From: Desulfurispira natronophila
GTDB lineage: Bacteria > Chrysiogenota > Chrysiogenetes > Chrysiogenales > Chrysiogenaceae
Assembly: GCF_014203025.1 (NCBI RefSeq)
Contig: NZ_JACHID010000002.1
Location: 207,313-271,312 of the forward strand
DNA length: 64,000 bases
Direction of reading: 5' to 3'
Shown here in pieces: positions 27,521 to 35,959 of this stretch. Positions within the stretch are counted from its first letter, which is position 1. The number at the start of each line of letters is the position of its first letter. Below the pieces are notes generated by a model that was given only the letters and a program-made list of their open reading frames with translations, had not been told where the DNA came from and made no database searches. The position numbers and the translations under genes were made by a program.

Positions 27521-28828
27521 TTACCCCAACATATCCTTGAGATCCTCTGCGGGATCACCCGTGAGTTTGAGGTCGAAGTTCTCCACCAGGAAGTTGGTGA
27601 TGTCCTCGTTGAAGAACTCCGGGGCGCGAGGACCAACACGGATATCCTTGACACCAATGCTCAGCAGTCCCAGCAGAATAGCCACAGCCTTTTGCTCCAT
27701 CCACGACAGCACGATGCTCAGGGGCAGGTCATTAACGCCGCACTCAAAAACCTCTGCCAGCTTGCTGGCCACAATAACGCCACCAATGGAGTCATTGCAC
27801 TGGCCCAGATCCAGCAGGCGGGGAATCTCTGTTCCCGGGACGTTACCGAACTCCAGATCGTTAAAGCGGTACTTGCCACAGGAAGAGGTAATAACTACAC
27901 AGTCCTCAGGAACCTGGCGCGCCAGTTCTCGGTAGTAATCGCCAGCTTTGCCGGGAGCGTCGCAACCGGCAATTACGAAGAACCGTCGAATCTTTCCACC
28001 TTTGACAGCTTCTACAATTTGTGGAGCCAACGAGAGGATGACAGAGTGGTGGTGGCCGGTAACGACTGTTTCATCAGACTGCCAGTTGGTTTCCGGCAGC
28101 TCCAGGGCCTTATTGATCAAAGGGGTGAAGTCGTCGTTTTCAATGTGAGTGGCGCCTTCAATGCCTACCTGGGCGTACGTAAAGACGCGATCAGCATAGT
28201 CTTTGCCTTTGGGGGGGACGATGCAGTTGGTGTTTACCAGGATGGCGCCGTTAAACTTGCTGAACAGATCTTTTTGATCAAACCAGGCCTTGCCGACGTT
28301 TCCCTTGAGGTGGCGGTACTTTGACAGCTCTGGATAGGCGTGGGAGGGGAGCTGCTCGGAGTGGGTGTAGACGTTGACTCCCTTGCCTTCAGATTGTTCC
28401 AGCAATTTACGCAGTGCGTGGTGATCGTGACCGGAGACGATAATGGCCTTTCCTTCCACACGATTTTGCGGTACTTTTACCGGCTGGGGTTGGCCATAGG
28501 TGTCTGTATGTGCTTTATCCAGGTGGGTCATCATGTCAACGGCCGTCTGACCAACTTTCATCACCTGACCCACGTGCTGGTCAAAGTTGAAGTTGGAGTT
28601 CGTAAGGGTGAAGTACAGAGTTTCGTTAACTACGTCATCAATGGCTTTGCAATCTGCACCGTAGTGGTCTGCCTGAACGCGGTAGGCGGCAATGCCTTTC
28701 AGGCCGTAAATCATAATGTCCTGCAGTCGGGCGAGGTTTTCGTCTTTGCCACAGGAACCAGTGGTTTGGCCACCGGAACCGCAGCCGTTTGGCATAGACA
28801 TGGAGCACTGATAACAAAACATACTCAT
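27521..28828 (-). CDS. hcp: Hybrid cluster protein (Hcp), short form
   Basis: A 435-residue hybrid cluster protein, a cytoplasmic Fe-S/O enzyme now regarded as a nitric oxide reductase and formerly called hydroxylamine reductase. The N-terminal cysteine set is CYQC at residues 5-8 followed by C16 and C26. Hybrid cluster ligands are recognisable in HDHHALR, NTNCIVPP, IAGCDAP, TSSCGKYRFN and LGQCNDS. Usual Hcp is about 540-550 residues; the missing part corresponds to the helical domain after the N-terminal cluster, as in the short class III proteins known from some anaerobes and archaea. The ATG has GGAGGCTCC. It is divergent from a Crp/Fnr-type regulator. Confidence 0.9.
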   Translation of the reverse strand: MSMFCYQCSMSMPNGCGSGGQTTGSCGKDENLARLQDIMIYGLKGIAAYRVQADHYGADCKAIDDVVNETLYFTLTNSNFNFDQHVGQVMKVGQTAVDMMTHLDKAHTDTYGQPQPVKVPQNRVEGKAIIVSGHDHHALRKLLEQSEGKGVNVYTHSEQLPSHAYPELSKYRHLKGNVGKAWFDQKDLFSKFNGAILVNTNCIVPPKGKDYADRVFTYAQVGIEGATHIENDDFTPLINKALELPETNWQSDETVVTGHHHSVILSLAPQIVEAVKGGKIRRFFVIAGCDAPGKAGDYYRELARQVPEDCVVITSSCGKYRFNDLEFGNVPGTEIPRLLDLGQCNDSIGGVIVASKLAEVFECGVNDLPLSIVLSWMEQKAVAILLGLLSIGVKDIRVGPRAPEFFNEDITNFLVENFDLKLTGDPAEDLKDMLG

Positions 28829-28922
28829 AGGAGCCTCCTGGTTTGATTGTGTGTTTTTTAGTGCAGCCAGAAGGCTGCGCTATTTGTAATTACAGAAGTA
28901 CCCTATTTACCCATTAGCGGAA

Positions 28923-28936
28923 TTGATACAGGTCAA
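28923..28936 (+). promoter_or_regulatory. FNR/HcpR-like operator in the hcp-regulator intergenic region
   Basis: TTGAT-N4-GTCAA, one base away from the palindromic FNR consensus TTGAT-N4-ATCAA. It lies 95 bases upstream of the hcp start and immediately before the ATG of the divergent regulator. The position suits activation of hcp and/or autoregulation. The site call is by eye. Confidence 0.55.
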
Positions 28937-28940
28937 AAAC

Positions 28941-29603
28941 ATGGATAAAGCTGCGGCACTGAATGCATTTCAAAAACAGTTTCTGGGAGAAGTAGACGAC
29001 GCTCTGTCTGCGACCTTGTTGGAAGCCACAACGCTTGTGTACAAGCAGAAGCGGGATATCCTTTTTCACGAGGGAGACCCGGGGGAGTATGTTTACTTTC
29101 TCCAGCAAGGAAATATTCGCCTTTTCCGTACCACTGACCAGGGAAAGGAGACAGTGGTGCACTTTGTGCAGTCCGGAGAGCTTTTTGCAGAGATACTTCT
29201 GGTGGGGCATCAACAGTATCCCGTCAGCGCCATGGCCCTGGAGCCTTGTGTAGTCCTGGGAATCAGTGCTCGCCGTTTGCGGCAGGCGGTGGAGCGCAAT
29301 CCTGATATGGCCTTGCGTTATATAGGTCTGCTGACCCAGCGCCTCAAACATCTGGTAACCATGGTGGAGCAGCTTAGCTCCCGGGACGTGCAGGATCGCT
29401 TTCTCGTGTATGTGGAGCACTTGGCCAAAGAGCATCGCCTGAAGACCGTTAAGCTACCAGTCCCCAAAGGGGAGTTGGCTCTGCTGCTGGGCACTACCCC
29501 TGAAACCTTTTCTCGGGTTTTAAAAAAACTGGCTGAGGATGAGATTATCCAGGTTCAGGGTCGGGAGATTACCCTGTTGCGTCGTGGAGCCACCGGAATC
29601 TGA
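28941..29603 (+). CDS. Crp/Fnr family transcriptional regulator (HcpR-like)
   Basis: A 220-residue regulator with an N-terminal cyclic-nucleotide-binding-type sensor domain (FHEGDPGEYVYFLQQGNIRLFR, about residues 40-61) and a long dimer helix. The C-terminal winged helix (about 165-210) is PVPKGELALLLGTTPETFSRVLKKL, with the recognition helix in TPETFSR. It lacks the cysteine set of FNR, so it should not hold an Fe-S cluster. Divergence from hcp suggests an HcpR-like nitrosative-stress regulator (inference). I use ATG 28941; a TTG six codons upstream overlaps the FNR-like box and is less likely as the start. Confidence 0.85.
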   Translation: MDKAAALNAFQKQFLGEVDDALSATLLEATTLVYKQKRDILFHEGDPGEYVYFLQQGNIRLFRTTDQGKETVVHFVQSGELFAEILLVGHQQYPVSAMALEPCVVLGISARRLRQAVERNPDMALRYIGLLTQRLKHLVTMVEQLSSRDVQDRFLVYVEHLAKEHRLKTVKLPVPKGELALLLGTTPETFSRVLKKLAEDEIIQVQGREITLLRRGATGI

Positions 29604-29778
29604 CCACTCCTGTGTTGTCTCGTCGGGCTCCCTCGCAGTGACATTGGCTTTCATCACTGCTTTCTGAACAGATGCGTTCTGGCTGAGTCAGGTCATTAAC
29701 GCTGCCGTGAATGGTTGCGCATACTAATGCAATCGTGAATAGCTATCTCAATATCCTAACAAGAGAGTATCCCCACCT

Positions 29779-31857
29779 ATGAATATCATCCGTGCTACTA
29801 TTGTGCCTTGTGCAACACTCCTCCTGCTCCTGATCGTTCTGCCCGCCTCCCATGCTCGGGATTCAGTGACCTTGCAGTTGAGCTGGTACCATCAGTTTCA
29901 GTTTGCCGGTTACTATGCAGCGCTGGAAAAAGGCTTTTACCAAGAGGAAGGCCTTGATGTTACCATCCGGGAAGGTGGGGGAGCTATCCAGGCTGTTCAG
30001 GCAGTACTTGAGAGGAATGCTGACTTTGGGGTCCATTCGGCTGACTTGCTTATCAAAGCATCGAAGGGCGAGCCTCTGGTAGCTCTGGCTCCTGTTTTTC
30101 AACAATCAGCCTATGTGCTCATAGTGGAAAGCAGTTCGCCCATTCAGACTCCCCAGGACCTTGAAGGTCGAACGGTGATGATAAGTCAGGAAAAACGGGG
30201 GGAATTTCTCGCCATGCTGCACAAAGCAGGTCTCTCCGTTGGTGATGTTAACCTGATCCCCAAGGATACCTCAGCACTGGTAAAGCTTGCCAGTCAGGAG
30301 GTTGATGCCATAAGCGGAAATGTTGCGGCAGACCCGATTATGCTGGAACAAATGGGTTTGAATGTGCGCATTATCCAGCCTTCTCAGCATAGTGTAGATG
30401 TGTATGGCGATACGCTTTTCACTTCACGAAACATGGTCGAGCGTAATCCGCAGCTGGTTGAGGCCTTTATTCGTGCCACGGTCAGGGGGTGGGAGTATGC
30501 GTTTGCCCATCAGGACGAGATGGTTGATCTGATTGCCAGCCGTTACAACACCGACAAGAGCCGAGAGCATCTCCACCACGAGGCACAGTCACTTAAGCAA
30601 CTTATCCTGCCGGATCTCGTGCAGATCGGCCATGTGAACCCTGATCGCTGGAAAAATATGGCACGCCTTTTTAGTGAAGCAGGCCTTATGGGCAGTTCCG
30701 AATGGTCAATGGAAGATTTTCTCTACAATGTTGATTTCCCGCCCACCTATGGCAACTATTTTTGGTTGGTGTGGGTACTTGTAGGCTTAATTTTAGTAGT
30801 TTTAGTGGCATTGCTTTTGCTTTACCTGTTTAACAAACGATTACGGCACGATGTTGCCACACGTACTGACAAGCTGGATCAAATGAATCGCGCCCTTATT
30901 CGAGAGATTACCGAGCGACGTCAGGTAGAAGAAGAGTTGCGCAACAATCTCCAGTTTCTGGGAGCCTTTTTGGATACGATTCCCAGTCCAGTCTTTTATC
31001 AAAGTGAACAGGGAGTGTACTTGGCCTGCAATGACGCTTTTGCCAAAGATTTGCTGGGCCTGGATAAGTCCGACGTTGAGGGCCGCTCGCTGGGGGACTT
31101 CAATGATCTGTTGCCTACCGATGATATTGAGCGAGAGCTGGAGCGAGATCGACAATTATTCAGCGATAAACTACCACAGGCCTACGAAGCCAACTTTACT
31201 GTCCACACAGGAGAGTGTCACAACTTTGCCTTTAGCAAGGTTGCCTACTATGGGGTTTCCGGAAAGTTCCAGGGAATCATCGGTGTTATGCTCAACATCA
31301 CCAGTATTCGAAACGCTGAACGTGAGTTGCAAGAGCAGGAGCTACGTCTGCACCATATGAAATATCACGACAGCCTCACGGGGCTGCCCAATCGTCTTCG
31401 TTTTTACGAATATCTGCGACAACACCTGCACTCATCACGTCTCCAATCTGATTTTGCAGCGGTTATGGTTCTCAGTGTCGATCGTTTTCGTGAGATTAAC
31501 AAGCAGGTAGGGAATCGTGGTGGTGACGAGGCTCTGCAGATTTTGGCCAGCCGCCTGCAAAGCTGTGTGCGGGGAGATGATATGGTAGCAAGAGTTGACG
31601 GTGATACTTTTGCCATATTCCTTGGTGACATTGATGACGAGTCGGTTCCAGATATTGTCTTGGAGCGTATTCAGAGTTATGTTTCTACGGGTGTCGCTAT
31701 TGCTCCGTCGCGTCAAATTAATATTACTGTCAGCGTTGGGGTCAGTTTTGCGCCCCGCAATGGTACTTCAGCTGAAGAACTGACTCGCAGGGCTGAGCAG
31801 GCTATGGAAGAAGTGAAACGGAGTGGTGGGAATGGTATCAAGCACGCTCAGGGGTGA
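29779..31857 (+). CDS. NMT1-type periplasmic sensor with PAS and degenerate GGDEF domain
   Basis: A 692-residue one-component membrane receptor. Residues 1-26 are a signal peptide. About 27-315 form an NMT1/THI5-like solute-binding domain (LQLSWYHQFQFAGYYAALEKGFY), which in transporters binds thiamine precursors or related small molecules. A membrane helix lies at about 327-352 and a short coiled coil follows. A PAS domain spans about 395-515 and a GGDEF-like domain about 525-690 (HDSLTGLPNRLRFYEYL start). The signature GGDEF is replaced by VDGDT (residues 606-610), so diguanylate cyclase activity is doubtful. No transport partners are adjacent, so it probably senses rather than imports. Confidence 0.88.
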   Translation: MNIIRATIVPCATLLLLLIVLPASHARDSVTLQLSWYHQFQFAGYYAALEKGFYQEEGLDVTIREGGGAIQAVQAVLERNADFGVHSADLLIKASKGEPLVALAPVFQQSAYVLIVESSSPIQTPQDLEGRTVMISQEKRGEFLAMLHKAGLSVGDVNLIPKDTSALVKLASQEVDAISGNVAADPIMLEQMGLNVRIIQPSQHSVDVYGDTLFTSRNMVERNPQLVEAFIRATVRGWEYAFAHQDEMVDLIASRYNTDKSREHLHHEAQSLKQLILPDLVQIGHVNPDRWKNMARLFSEAGLMGSSEWSMEDFLYNVDFPPTYGNYFWLVWVLVGLILVVLVALLLLYLFNKRLRHDVATRTDKLDQMNRALIREITERRQVEEELRNNLQFLGAFLDTIPSPVFYQSEQGVYLACNDAFAKDLLGLDKSDVEGRSLGDFNDLLPTDDIERELERDRQLFSDKLPQAYEANFTVHTGECHNFAFSKVAYYGVSGKFQGIIGVMLNITSIRNAERELQEQELRLHHMKYHDSLTGLPNRLRFYEYLRQHLHSSRLQSDFAAVMVLSVDRFREINKQVGNRGGDEALQILASRLQSCVRGDDMVARVDGDTFAIFLGDIDDESVPDIVLERIQSYVSTGVAIAPSRQINITVSVGVSFAPRNGTSAEELTRRAEQAMEEVKRSGGNGIKHAQG

Positions 31858-32023
31858 TGGCCCATGGAGCAAAACATAGAGTGATTAAGGCAATTTTTGG
31901 AGCAATACCCGCACCAGCGCTCTTCCCACCAAGCTAGCCCTGGCCCTTCCAGAGCTGCGACGTTCGGCACTCACCATCCAGACTTGCCTTTTGACTTCAG
32001 GTATTGCCGAAAAGCCTTTTGAA

Positions 32024-32542
32024 CTACCGTAAATATTTATATATAAAGTCCACGATGGCACGGCAATCATCGAGATCCAACAGCGGCAATTTTGACGAAA
32101 GCAGCTGATGATGATCATGGCGCGGTGCCGCTATAGCAATAACGCCCTGGAAATTCTGGTACTGGAGAGGCTTGCCGTTTTTGCTGCGATAGACTTCTAT
32201 TTTGGGATGAGGAGCGGATTTATGGCCTTCGACGATAACGAGCTCTTCTTCGTGAAAATACGCCAGCAGGTTGTCAAGGGAAGCAGGGTGGTTGATGCGT
32301 CGTTGTAGTGCGATCATCGTATCGCTGGAAATAATCGTGGTTTGGGAACCGGCTTCTCGAAAGCGCCACGAATCTTTGCCAGGCTTGTCTATATCGAAAC
32401 GGTGAGCATCGTGCTTGATCACTCCTACCTTCACAGCCTCAGCGACAAGATACTGTATAACTTTTTCAATAATAGTGGTTTTACCGGAGCCGGACGAGCC
32501 GATAAAGCCAATGACAGGTATGTTATTGACGTTGGTAAACAC
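32024..32542 (-). CDS. mobB: Molybdopterin-guanine dinucleotide biosynthesis protein MobB
   Basis: A GTP-binding MobB protein, an accessory factor that helps MobA attach GMP to molybdopterin. The P-loop is IGFIGSSGSGKTTIIEK. HDAHRFDIDKPGKDSWRFREAG is the typical MobB substrate segment (residues about 47-68), and VEGHKSAPHPKIEVYR is the second conserved block. I prefer the GTG start at 32540-32542 (GGCGGA upstream, 20-base overlap with moaC, about 172 residues). An ATG 12 codons earlier (32576-32578) is also possible. The gene overlaps the end of moaC, making a small molybdenum cofactor pair. Confidence 0.9.
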   Translation of the reverse strand: MFTNVNNIPVIGFIGSSGSGKTTIIEKVIQYLVAEAVKVGVIKHDAHRFDIDKPGKDSWRFREAGSQTTIISSDTMIALQRRINHPASLDNLLAYFHEEELVIVEGHKSAPHPKIEVYRSKNGKPLQYQNFQGVIAIAAPRHDHHQLLSSKLPLLDLDDCRAIVDFIYKYLR

Positions 32543-32990
32543 CGGATTTTCCGCCTGCCTTGTAGGTAAGTTTAACATCCGTGATTTCCATACCCCGGTC
32601 AACGGCTTTGCACATGTCATATATGGTGGCTGCGGCAATGGAAGCAGCCACTATGGCCTCCATCTCAATGCCAGTCTTGTAGGTGGTGCGCACTTCCGTG
32701 GTAACGGTGACCTGGTCGGTACCCACTTCAAAGTCAACATTGACACCCTCAACCGGAATGGGGTGGCACATGGGGATTAAATCGCCGGTTCGCTTGGCGG
32801 CCATGATTCCAGCCACACGTGCTACTCCCAGAACATCCCCTTTTTTGTGAGACCCTTGGCGGATCATATCAATAGTACTGGTCTGCGCTATGACAGTGGC
32901 GGTAGCCCTGGCGATGCGGACGGTGTCGTCCTTGCGAGAGACGTCCACCATAATGGCGTTGCCGTGCTGGTCAAAGTGGGTGAGGTTCAT
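32523..32990 (-). CDS. moaC: Cyclic pyranopterin monophosphate synthase MoaC
   Basis: A 155-residue MoaC that, following MoaA, converts the cyclised GTP intermediate to cyclic pyranopterin monophosphate in the first stage of molybdenum cofactor synthesis. The family signature is present: the opening LTHFDQHGNAIMVDVSRKDDT, the central IPMCHPIPVEGVNVDFE, and the final ATIYDMCKAVDRGMEI with the conserved catalytic Lys/Asp region. Length is normal. The ATG has AAAGGAAC and follows the small membrane protein gene by 14 bases. No moaA is in the window. Confidence 0.96.
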   Translation of the reverse strand: MNLTHFDQHGNAIMVDVSRKDDTVRIARATATVIAQTSTIDMIRQGSHKKGDVLGVARVAGIMAAKRTGDLIPMCHPIPVEGVNVDFEVGTDQVTVTTEVRTTYKTGIEMEAIVAASIAAATIYDMCKAVDRGMEITDVKLTYKAGGKSGVYQRQ

Positions 32991-33004
32991 AGAGTTCCTT
33001 TAAC

Positions 33005-33148
33005 TTAACCAGTTCCTGGTCTGGGGTATTGGGGATGCTGGCCACGGGAGCGGCTTTTATGTGTTTGCTGTCGAAGTTTCCACAGCAGGCGCAAAAAAAG
33101 AAAGCAGAGGAATGCTCCCACTCCGAGAGTGGCAAGGTCGCGATCCAT
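33005..33148 (-). CDS. Small single-helix membrane protein (47 aa)
   Basis: A 47-codon gene with an excellent AAGGAG ribosome site 7 bases before ATG 33146-33148. The product opens MDRDLATLGVGAFLCFLFLR: a short acidic start, one membrane helix (about residues 6-22), then a basic tail rich in Arg, His, Gln and Pro. I recognise no family; it lacks the cysteine pairs of FeoB-associated small proteins. It is placed between a DtxR/MntR-type regulator and moaC, all on the same strand with short gaps. Confidence 0.55.
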   Translation of the reverse strand: MDRDLATLGVGAFLCFLFLRLLWKLRQQTHKSRSRGQHPQYPRPGTG

Positions 33149-33179
33149 CGTCAGGCTCCTTAGCTTGTTTTGGCACAGT

Positions 33180-33566
33180 TCAGGACTTGGATTGATCCTT
33201 GAGTACCTGGGCAAATTTTTCCAGGTCCTCCATGTCCATATGGTGTTCCAGCGTACAGGCAAGCTCTGCAGCTCGTGGCTGCTCCAGTTTTACGATCTTA
33301 TGGAAAAATTCACTGAGAGTTTCGTGCTTTTGCAGGGTTTGTTGGGCGTGCACTTCACCCTCAGCAGTCAGGGTAATGTATTGGTAGGGATCGTAATTGA
33401 TCATACCCAATTCTGAAAGCTTGCGAAGTGCGGAGGTAACCGACGGCATTTTCACTGCCAGGGCAGCCGCTATGTCCCTGGTGCGGGCAACCTTGTTTTC
33501 CTGCACCAGGTTATATATAGTCTCCAGGTAGTCTTCCATGGAAGGGCTGATTTCAGATTGACTCAT
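33180..33566 (-). CDS. DtxR/MntR family metal-dependent transcriptional regulator
   Basis: A 128-residue regulator of the DtxR/MntR family without the C-terminal SH3-like domain, so MntR-sized. The N-terminal winged helix is clear (PSMEDYLETIYNLVQENK, then RTRDIAAALAVKMPSVTSALRKL as the helix-turn-helix). A dimerisation/metal domain follows, with E and H ligands in LEHHMDMEDLEKF (about residues 105-117) and E-H residues earlier (QKHETLSEFFH). It presumably responds to Mn2+ or Fe2+. The mntP-like exporter in the window is 22 kb away; a regulatory link is unproven. Confidence 0.88.
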   Translation of the reverse strand: MSQSEISPSMEDYLETIYNLVQENKVARTRDIAAALAVKMPSVTSALRKLSELGMINYDPYQYITLTAEGEVHAQQTLQKHETLSEFFHKIVKLEQPRAAELACTLEHHMDMEDLEKFAQVLKDQSKS

Positions 33567-33582
33567 GTTGCCTTCTTTCTGA

Positions 33583-34131
33583 TTATTTTACCAGGCGCGA
33601 TATCTGCTTAAACTCGTCAGATCCCGCCTGACCCAAAAGATCGAAGAGTACGCTTTCTGTATTGGTAATAATTGCTCCCATCTGGCGCGCCAGATCAATG
33701 CCATTCTGGTAGTTCTCCTCACTGCGGCTGCCCACAGCATCCTGGAGCAAAAATACACCGTAGCCATTTTCTACCAAGGCGCGTACGCTCTGGAATACGC
33801 AGATATGAGTTTCTATGCCACAGACCACGACATTTTGTATGTGCTTTTCGGACAGAAGCTTATTTACTTCGTCAGTACAGGCTGAGAACGTTATTTTTTC
33901 CAGTACGGGATCACTTGCATTCAGGTGCTCAGTGATAGCAGGGTCAGTGTGCCCCAGACCTTTAGGGTACTGCTCGGTGCAGCAAACAGGAGCCTGAAGA
34001 ATGTGAAAACCTTGTATGGCAATGGCCGTGTTGCGCAGTATCTGCTCACGGCGTGGCATAATCTGTGCTAGCTTGCCCTGTATGTCGATGACCAACAAAA
34101 GAGTGTTTGACCGGTCAAGTTTTCTTGTCAT
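33583..34131 (-). CDS. Isochorismatase-family cysteine hydrolase (YcaC-like)
   Basis: A 182-residue cysteine hydrolase of the isochorismatase/nicotinamidase superfamily. The catalytic triad positions are visible: Asp in LLLVIDIQGKL (about residue 15), Lys in LEKITFSACT, and the nucleophilic Cys in VVVCGIETHICV, where the typical G-x-E-T-x-x-C arrangement is intact. The sequence is closest in style to YcaC-type hydrolases of unknown substrate. The start ATG 34129-34131 is chosen for its AAGGAG site; a longer in-frame extension of nine codons has no support. It is the first gene of the minus-strand run ending in mobB. Confidence 0.85.
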   Translation of the reverse strand: MTRKLDRSNTLLLVIDIQGKLAQIMPRREQILRNTAIAIQGFHILQAPVCCTEQYPKGLGHTDPAITEHLNASDPVLEKITFSACTDEVNKLLSEKHIQNVVVCGIETHICVFQSVRALVENGYGVFLLQDAVGSRSEENYQNGIDLARQMGAIITNTESVLFDLLGQAGSDEFKQISRLVK

Positions 34132-34321
34132 ATGATTACTCTCCTTAGACTTGTTCACTCATCCATGGGCCGGATATCTGTTCCTGACATATCCAGTCTC
34201 ACTTTTAAAGCCAAGGCTCTCGTACAAAGCAAAGCCCACCGGATTAAAGTGAATGACTCCTGGACATTTCATGGCAATACTATACCAAAAACGACAAAAA
34301 TCAAAAGAGGTTTGGATTTTT

Positions 34322-35185
34322 ATGGCCACAACCGGGTTTTGGCTCATCATTATCAGCGCTTTGGCCCATGTCATGTGGAATGCTTTTCTGAAAAGCACTC
34401 GGGACAAGACCAGCGCTATCGCAATTATGATGCTCATTACCGTGGTGGTGCTGGTAATCTACACAGCAGCTCTGGGTGAAATGGATCATGTTTTTAATCT
34501 GCCCGTAATGCTCACTGCGCTGGCATCCGGCTTTTTCTTTTTTCTTTACCAGTTTTTTGTGGCCAAATCTTATGCCAATGGAGACCTGAGTGCCGTCTAC
34601 CCTTTGACAGTCACAGGTCCCATCTACATACCACTGTGGGGCTATCTCTTTCTTGATGAGCGCATAAGTTTAATTGGCTTCGTTGGGATTGTGATTATTC
34701 TTTACGGGGCGGTGAGTATTCAGGCCAATTGCCTTAGCTTTTCCCGCTGGCGTCGTATTGGGGCAACTGGTGGTGCCTCCTTTGCTTTGCTGGCAGCGTT
34801 TTTCTATTCTTTCGGCGCTGTTGCCGACAAGGTTGGGGTGACGGTGGGGGTAGTTTCTGCTTATACTCTGAATGTGTGTGTCTTTATGCTGATACTGCAT
34901 ATGGGGTGGATGGTTTGGAGTCGCAGTGGCGGCAATTTCCTTCGCGAGATCAGACTACAGCCCTGGGTGCTGCTAGCGGGAGGCTTTACTCTTGCGATAT
35001 CTATTTTAACATTTCGCTATGGCCTGCAGGACGTCCCAGCCAGCTATGCCACGGCCCTTCGGCAGGTGAGCAGTCTGTTCAGTATTCTTATCGGTTTCTT
35101 TATCTTTCGCGAGACATTTGGTATAACCCGCGTATTGGCAACTGCCTTGATCATAATGGGAGTTGTACTTATTCGCATGGGGTGA
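34322..35185 (+). CDS. EamA/DMT superfamily transporter
   Basis: A 287-residue inner-membrane protein of the drug/metabolite transporter (EamA) superfamily with ten predicted helices in two repeats. The first repeat contains YPLTVTGPIYIPLWGYLFLDERIS, with the proline-rich P-x-x-x-P helix and acidic DER end typical of EamA; the second has the parallel ATALRQVSSLFSILIGFFIFRE. Substrate cannot be inferred. The start at ATG 34322 (AGAGG upstream) gives the standard N-terminal helix; upstream in-frame ATGs would add a polar, basic extension. Confidence 0.85.
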   Translation: MATTGFWLIIISALAHVMWNAFLKSTRDKTSAIAIMMLITVVVLVIYTAALGEMDHVFNLPVMLTALASGFFFFLYQFFVAKSYANGDLSAVYPLTVTGPIYIPLWGYLFLDERISLIGFVGIVIILYGAVSIQANCLSFSRWRRIGATGGASFALLAAFFYSFGAVADKVGVTVGVVSAYTLNVCVFMLILHMGWMVWSRSGGNFLREIRLQPWVLLAGGFTLAISILTFRYGLQDVPASYATALRQVSSLFSILIGFFIFRETFGITRVLATALIIMGVVLIRMG

Positions 35186-35188
35186 AAT

Positions 35189-35428
35189 ATGCTGGCGTTT
35201 GAGGGTTACGAGCTGCTGAAAGAATATCACGACGAGAACACGGCAAATTTATCCATGTCACTGCTACGCAGTGCCGATATCGATTGCAAGCTGGAAAAAG
35301 CCAAATTTACTGCAGAGCCGGTAAACTTTAGCGCCATGAGCCGTTTTAATATCTATGTGCGAGCTGACGAGCTGGGAGTGGCACAGGAGATTTTACAACA
35401 GTACCCCGACGATACCCAAGGTGAATGA
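35189..35428 (+). CDS. DUF2007-like small protein
   Basis: A 79-residue protein resembling the DUF2007 family (PII-like or putative signal-transducing small proteins). It has an ELLKEYHDENTANLSMSLLRSAD opening in which a short helix selects between two strands, and a VRADELGVAQEIL segment that is typical of the domain. The ATG follows the transporter stop by three bases. The stop overlaps the start of the HIT gene by 4 bases (ATGA). Function unknown. Confidence 0.6.
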   Translation: MLAFEGYELLKEYHDENTANLSMSLLRSADIDCKLEKAKFTAEPVNFSAMSRFNIYVRADELGVAQEILQQYPDDTQGE

Positions 35429-35775
35429 TGAGTGATTGCATTTTCTGTAAAATTGTTGCCGGGAGCATTCCCAGTAACAAGGTTTACGAAGACGATGAGG
35501 TTCTGGCATTTCATGACATCAACCCTACAGCGCCGGTGCACGTACTGATTATCCCAAAGAAACATATTGCCACTACGCTGGACTTCGCACCTGAGGAAGA
35601 CGACCGCTTGGTCGGGAAACTGGTTACTACCGCAACACGTCTGGCGCGGGAACTGGGTATTGACCAGTCCGGTTTTCGCCTTGTGTTTAATACCCACCAT
35701 GATGGAGGGCAAGAAGTATATCATGTTCATCTTCACTTGTTGGGAGGCCGTGAGTTCACTTGGCCAGCGGGATAA
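35425..35775 (+). CDS. HIT family protein (Hint-like nucleotide hydrolase)
   Basis: A 116-residue histidine-triad protein, a purine nucleoside phosphoramidate hydrolase or similar. The catalytic HIT motif is HVHLHLLGG near residues 99-107. The N-terminal CIFCKIVAGSIPSNKVYEDD has the CxxC pair of zinc-containing Hint proteins. NPTAPVHVLIIPKKHI is the central strand motif. Two adjacent ATG codons (35425 and 35428) are possible starts. It overlaps the preceding DUF2007-like gene. Confidence 0.93.
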   Translation: MMSDCIFCKIVAGSIPSNKVYEDDEVLAFHDINPTAPVHVLIIPKKHIATTLDFAPEEDDRLVGKLVTTATRLARELGIDQSGFRLVFNTHHDGGQEVYHVHLHLLGGREFTWPAG

Positions 35776-35959
35776 TTTCCCACAGCGTGAGTGATTCACG
35801 CGATATCCAGACTAGCTGACGGGCACTGGCAAATCCACAAAAACGAGCATCCTGTGTTACCGTTAACAGCTATAAGACAACAGGTAATCGCTCCTGGCCC
35901 TTTCCCACCAAGAATGCCAGAACCGATTACCAATATTTTCCAGCACACAAGGAGATTGT

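Noticed and set aside
31885..32118. 77-codon minus-strand frame at the end of mobB
   Set aside because: It overlaps the conserved mobB C-terminus in another frame and has an arginine-rich, unstructured product with no supporting start.
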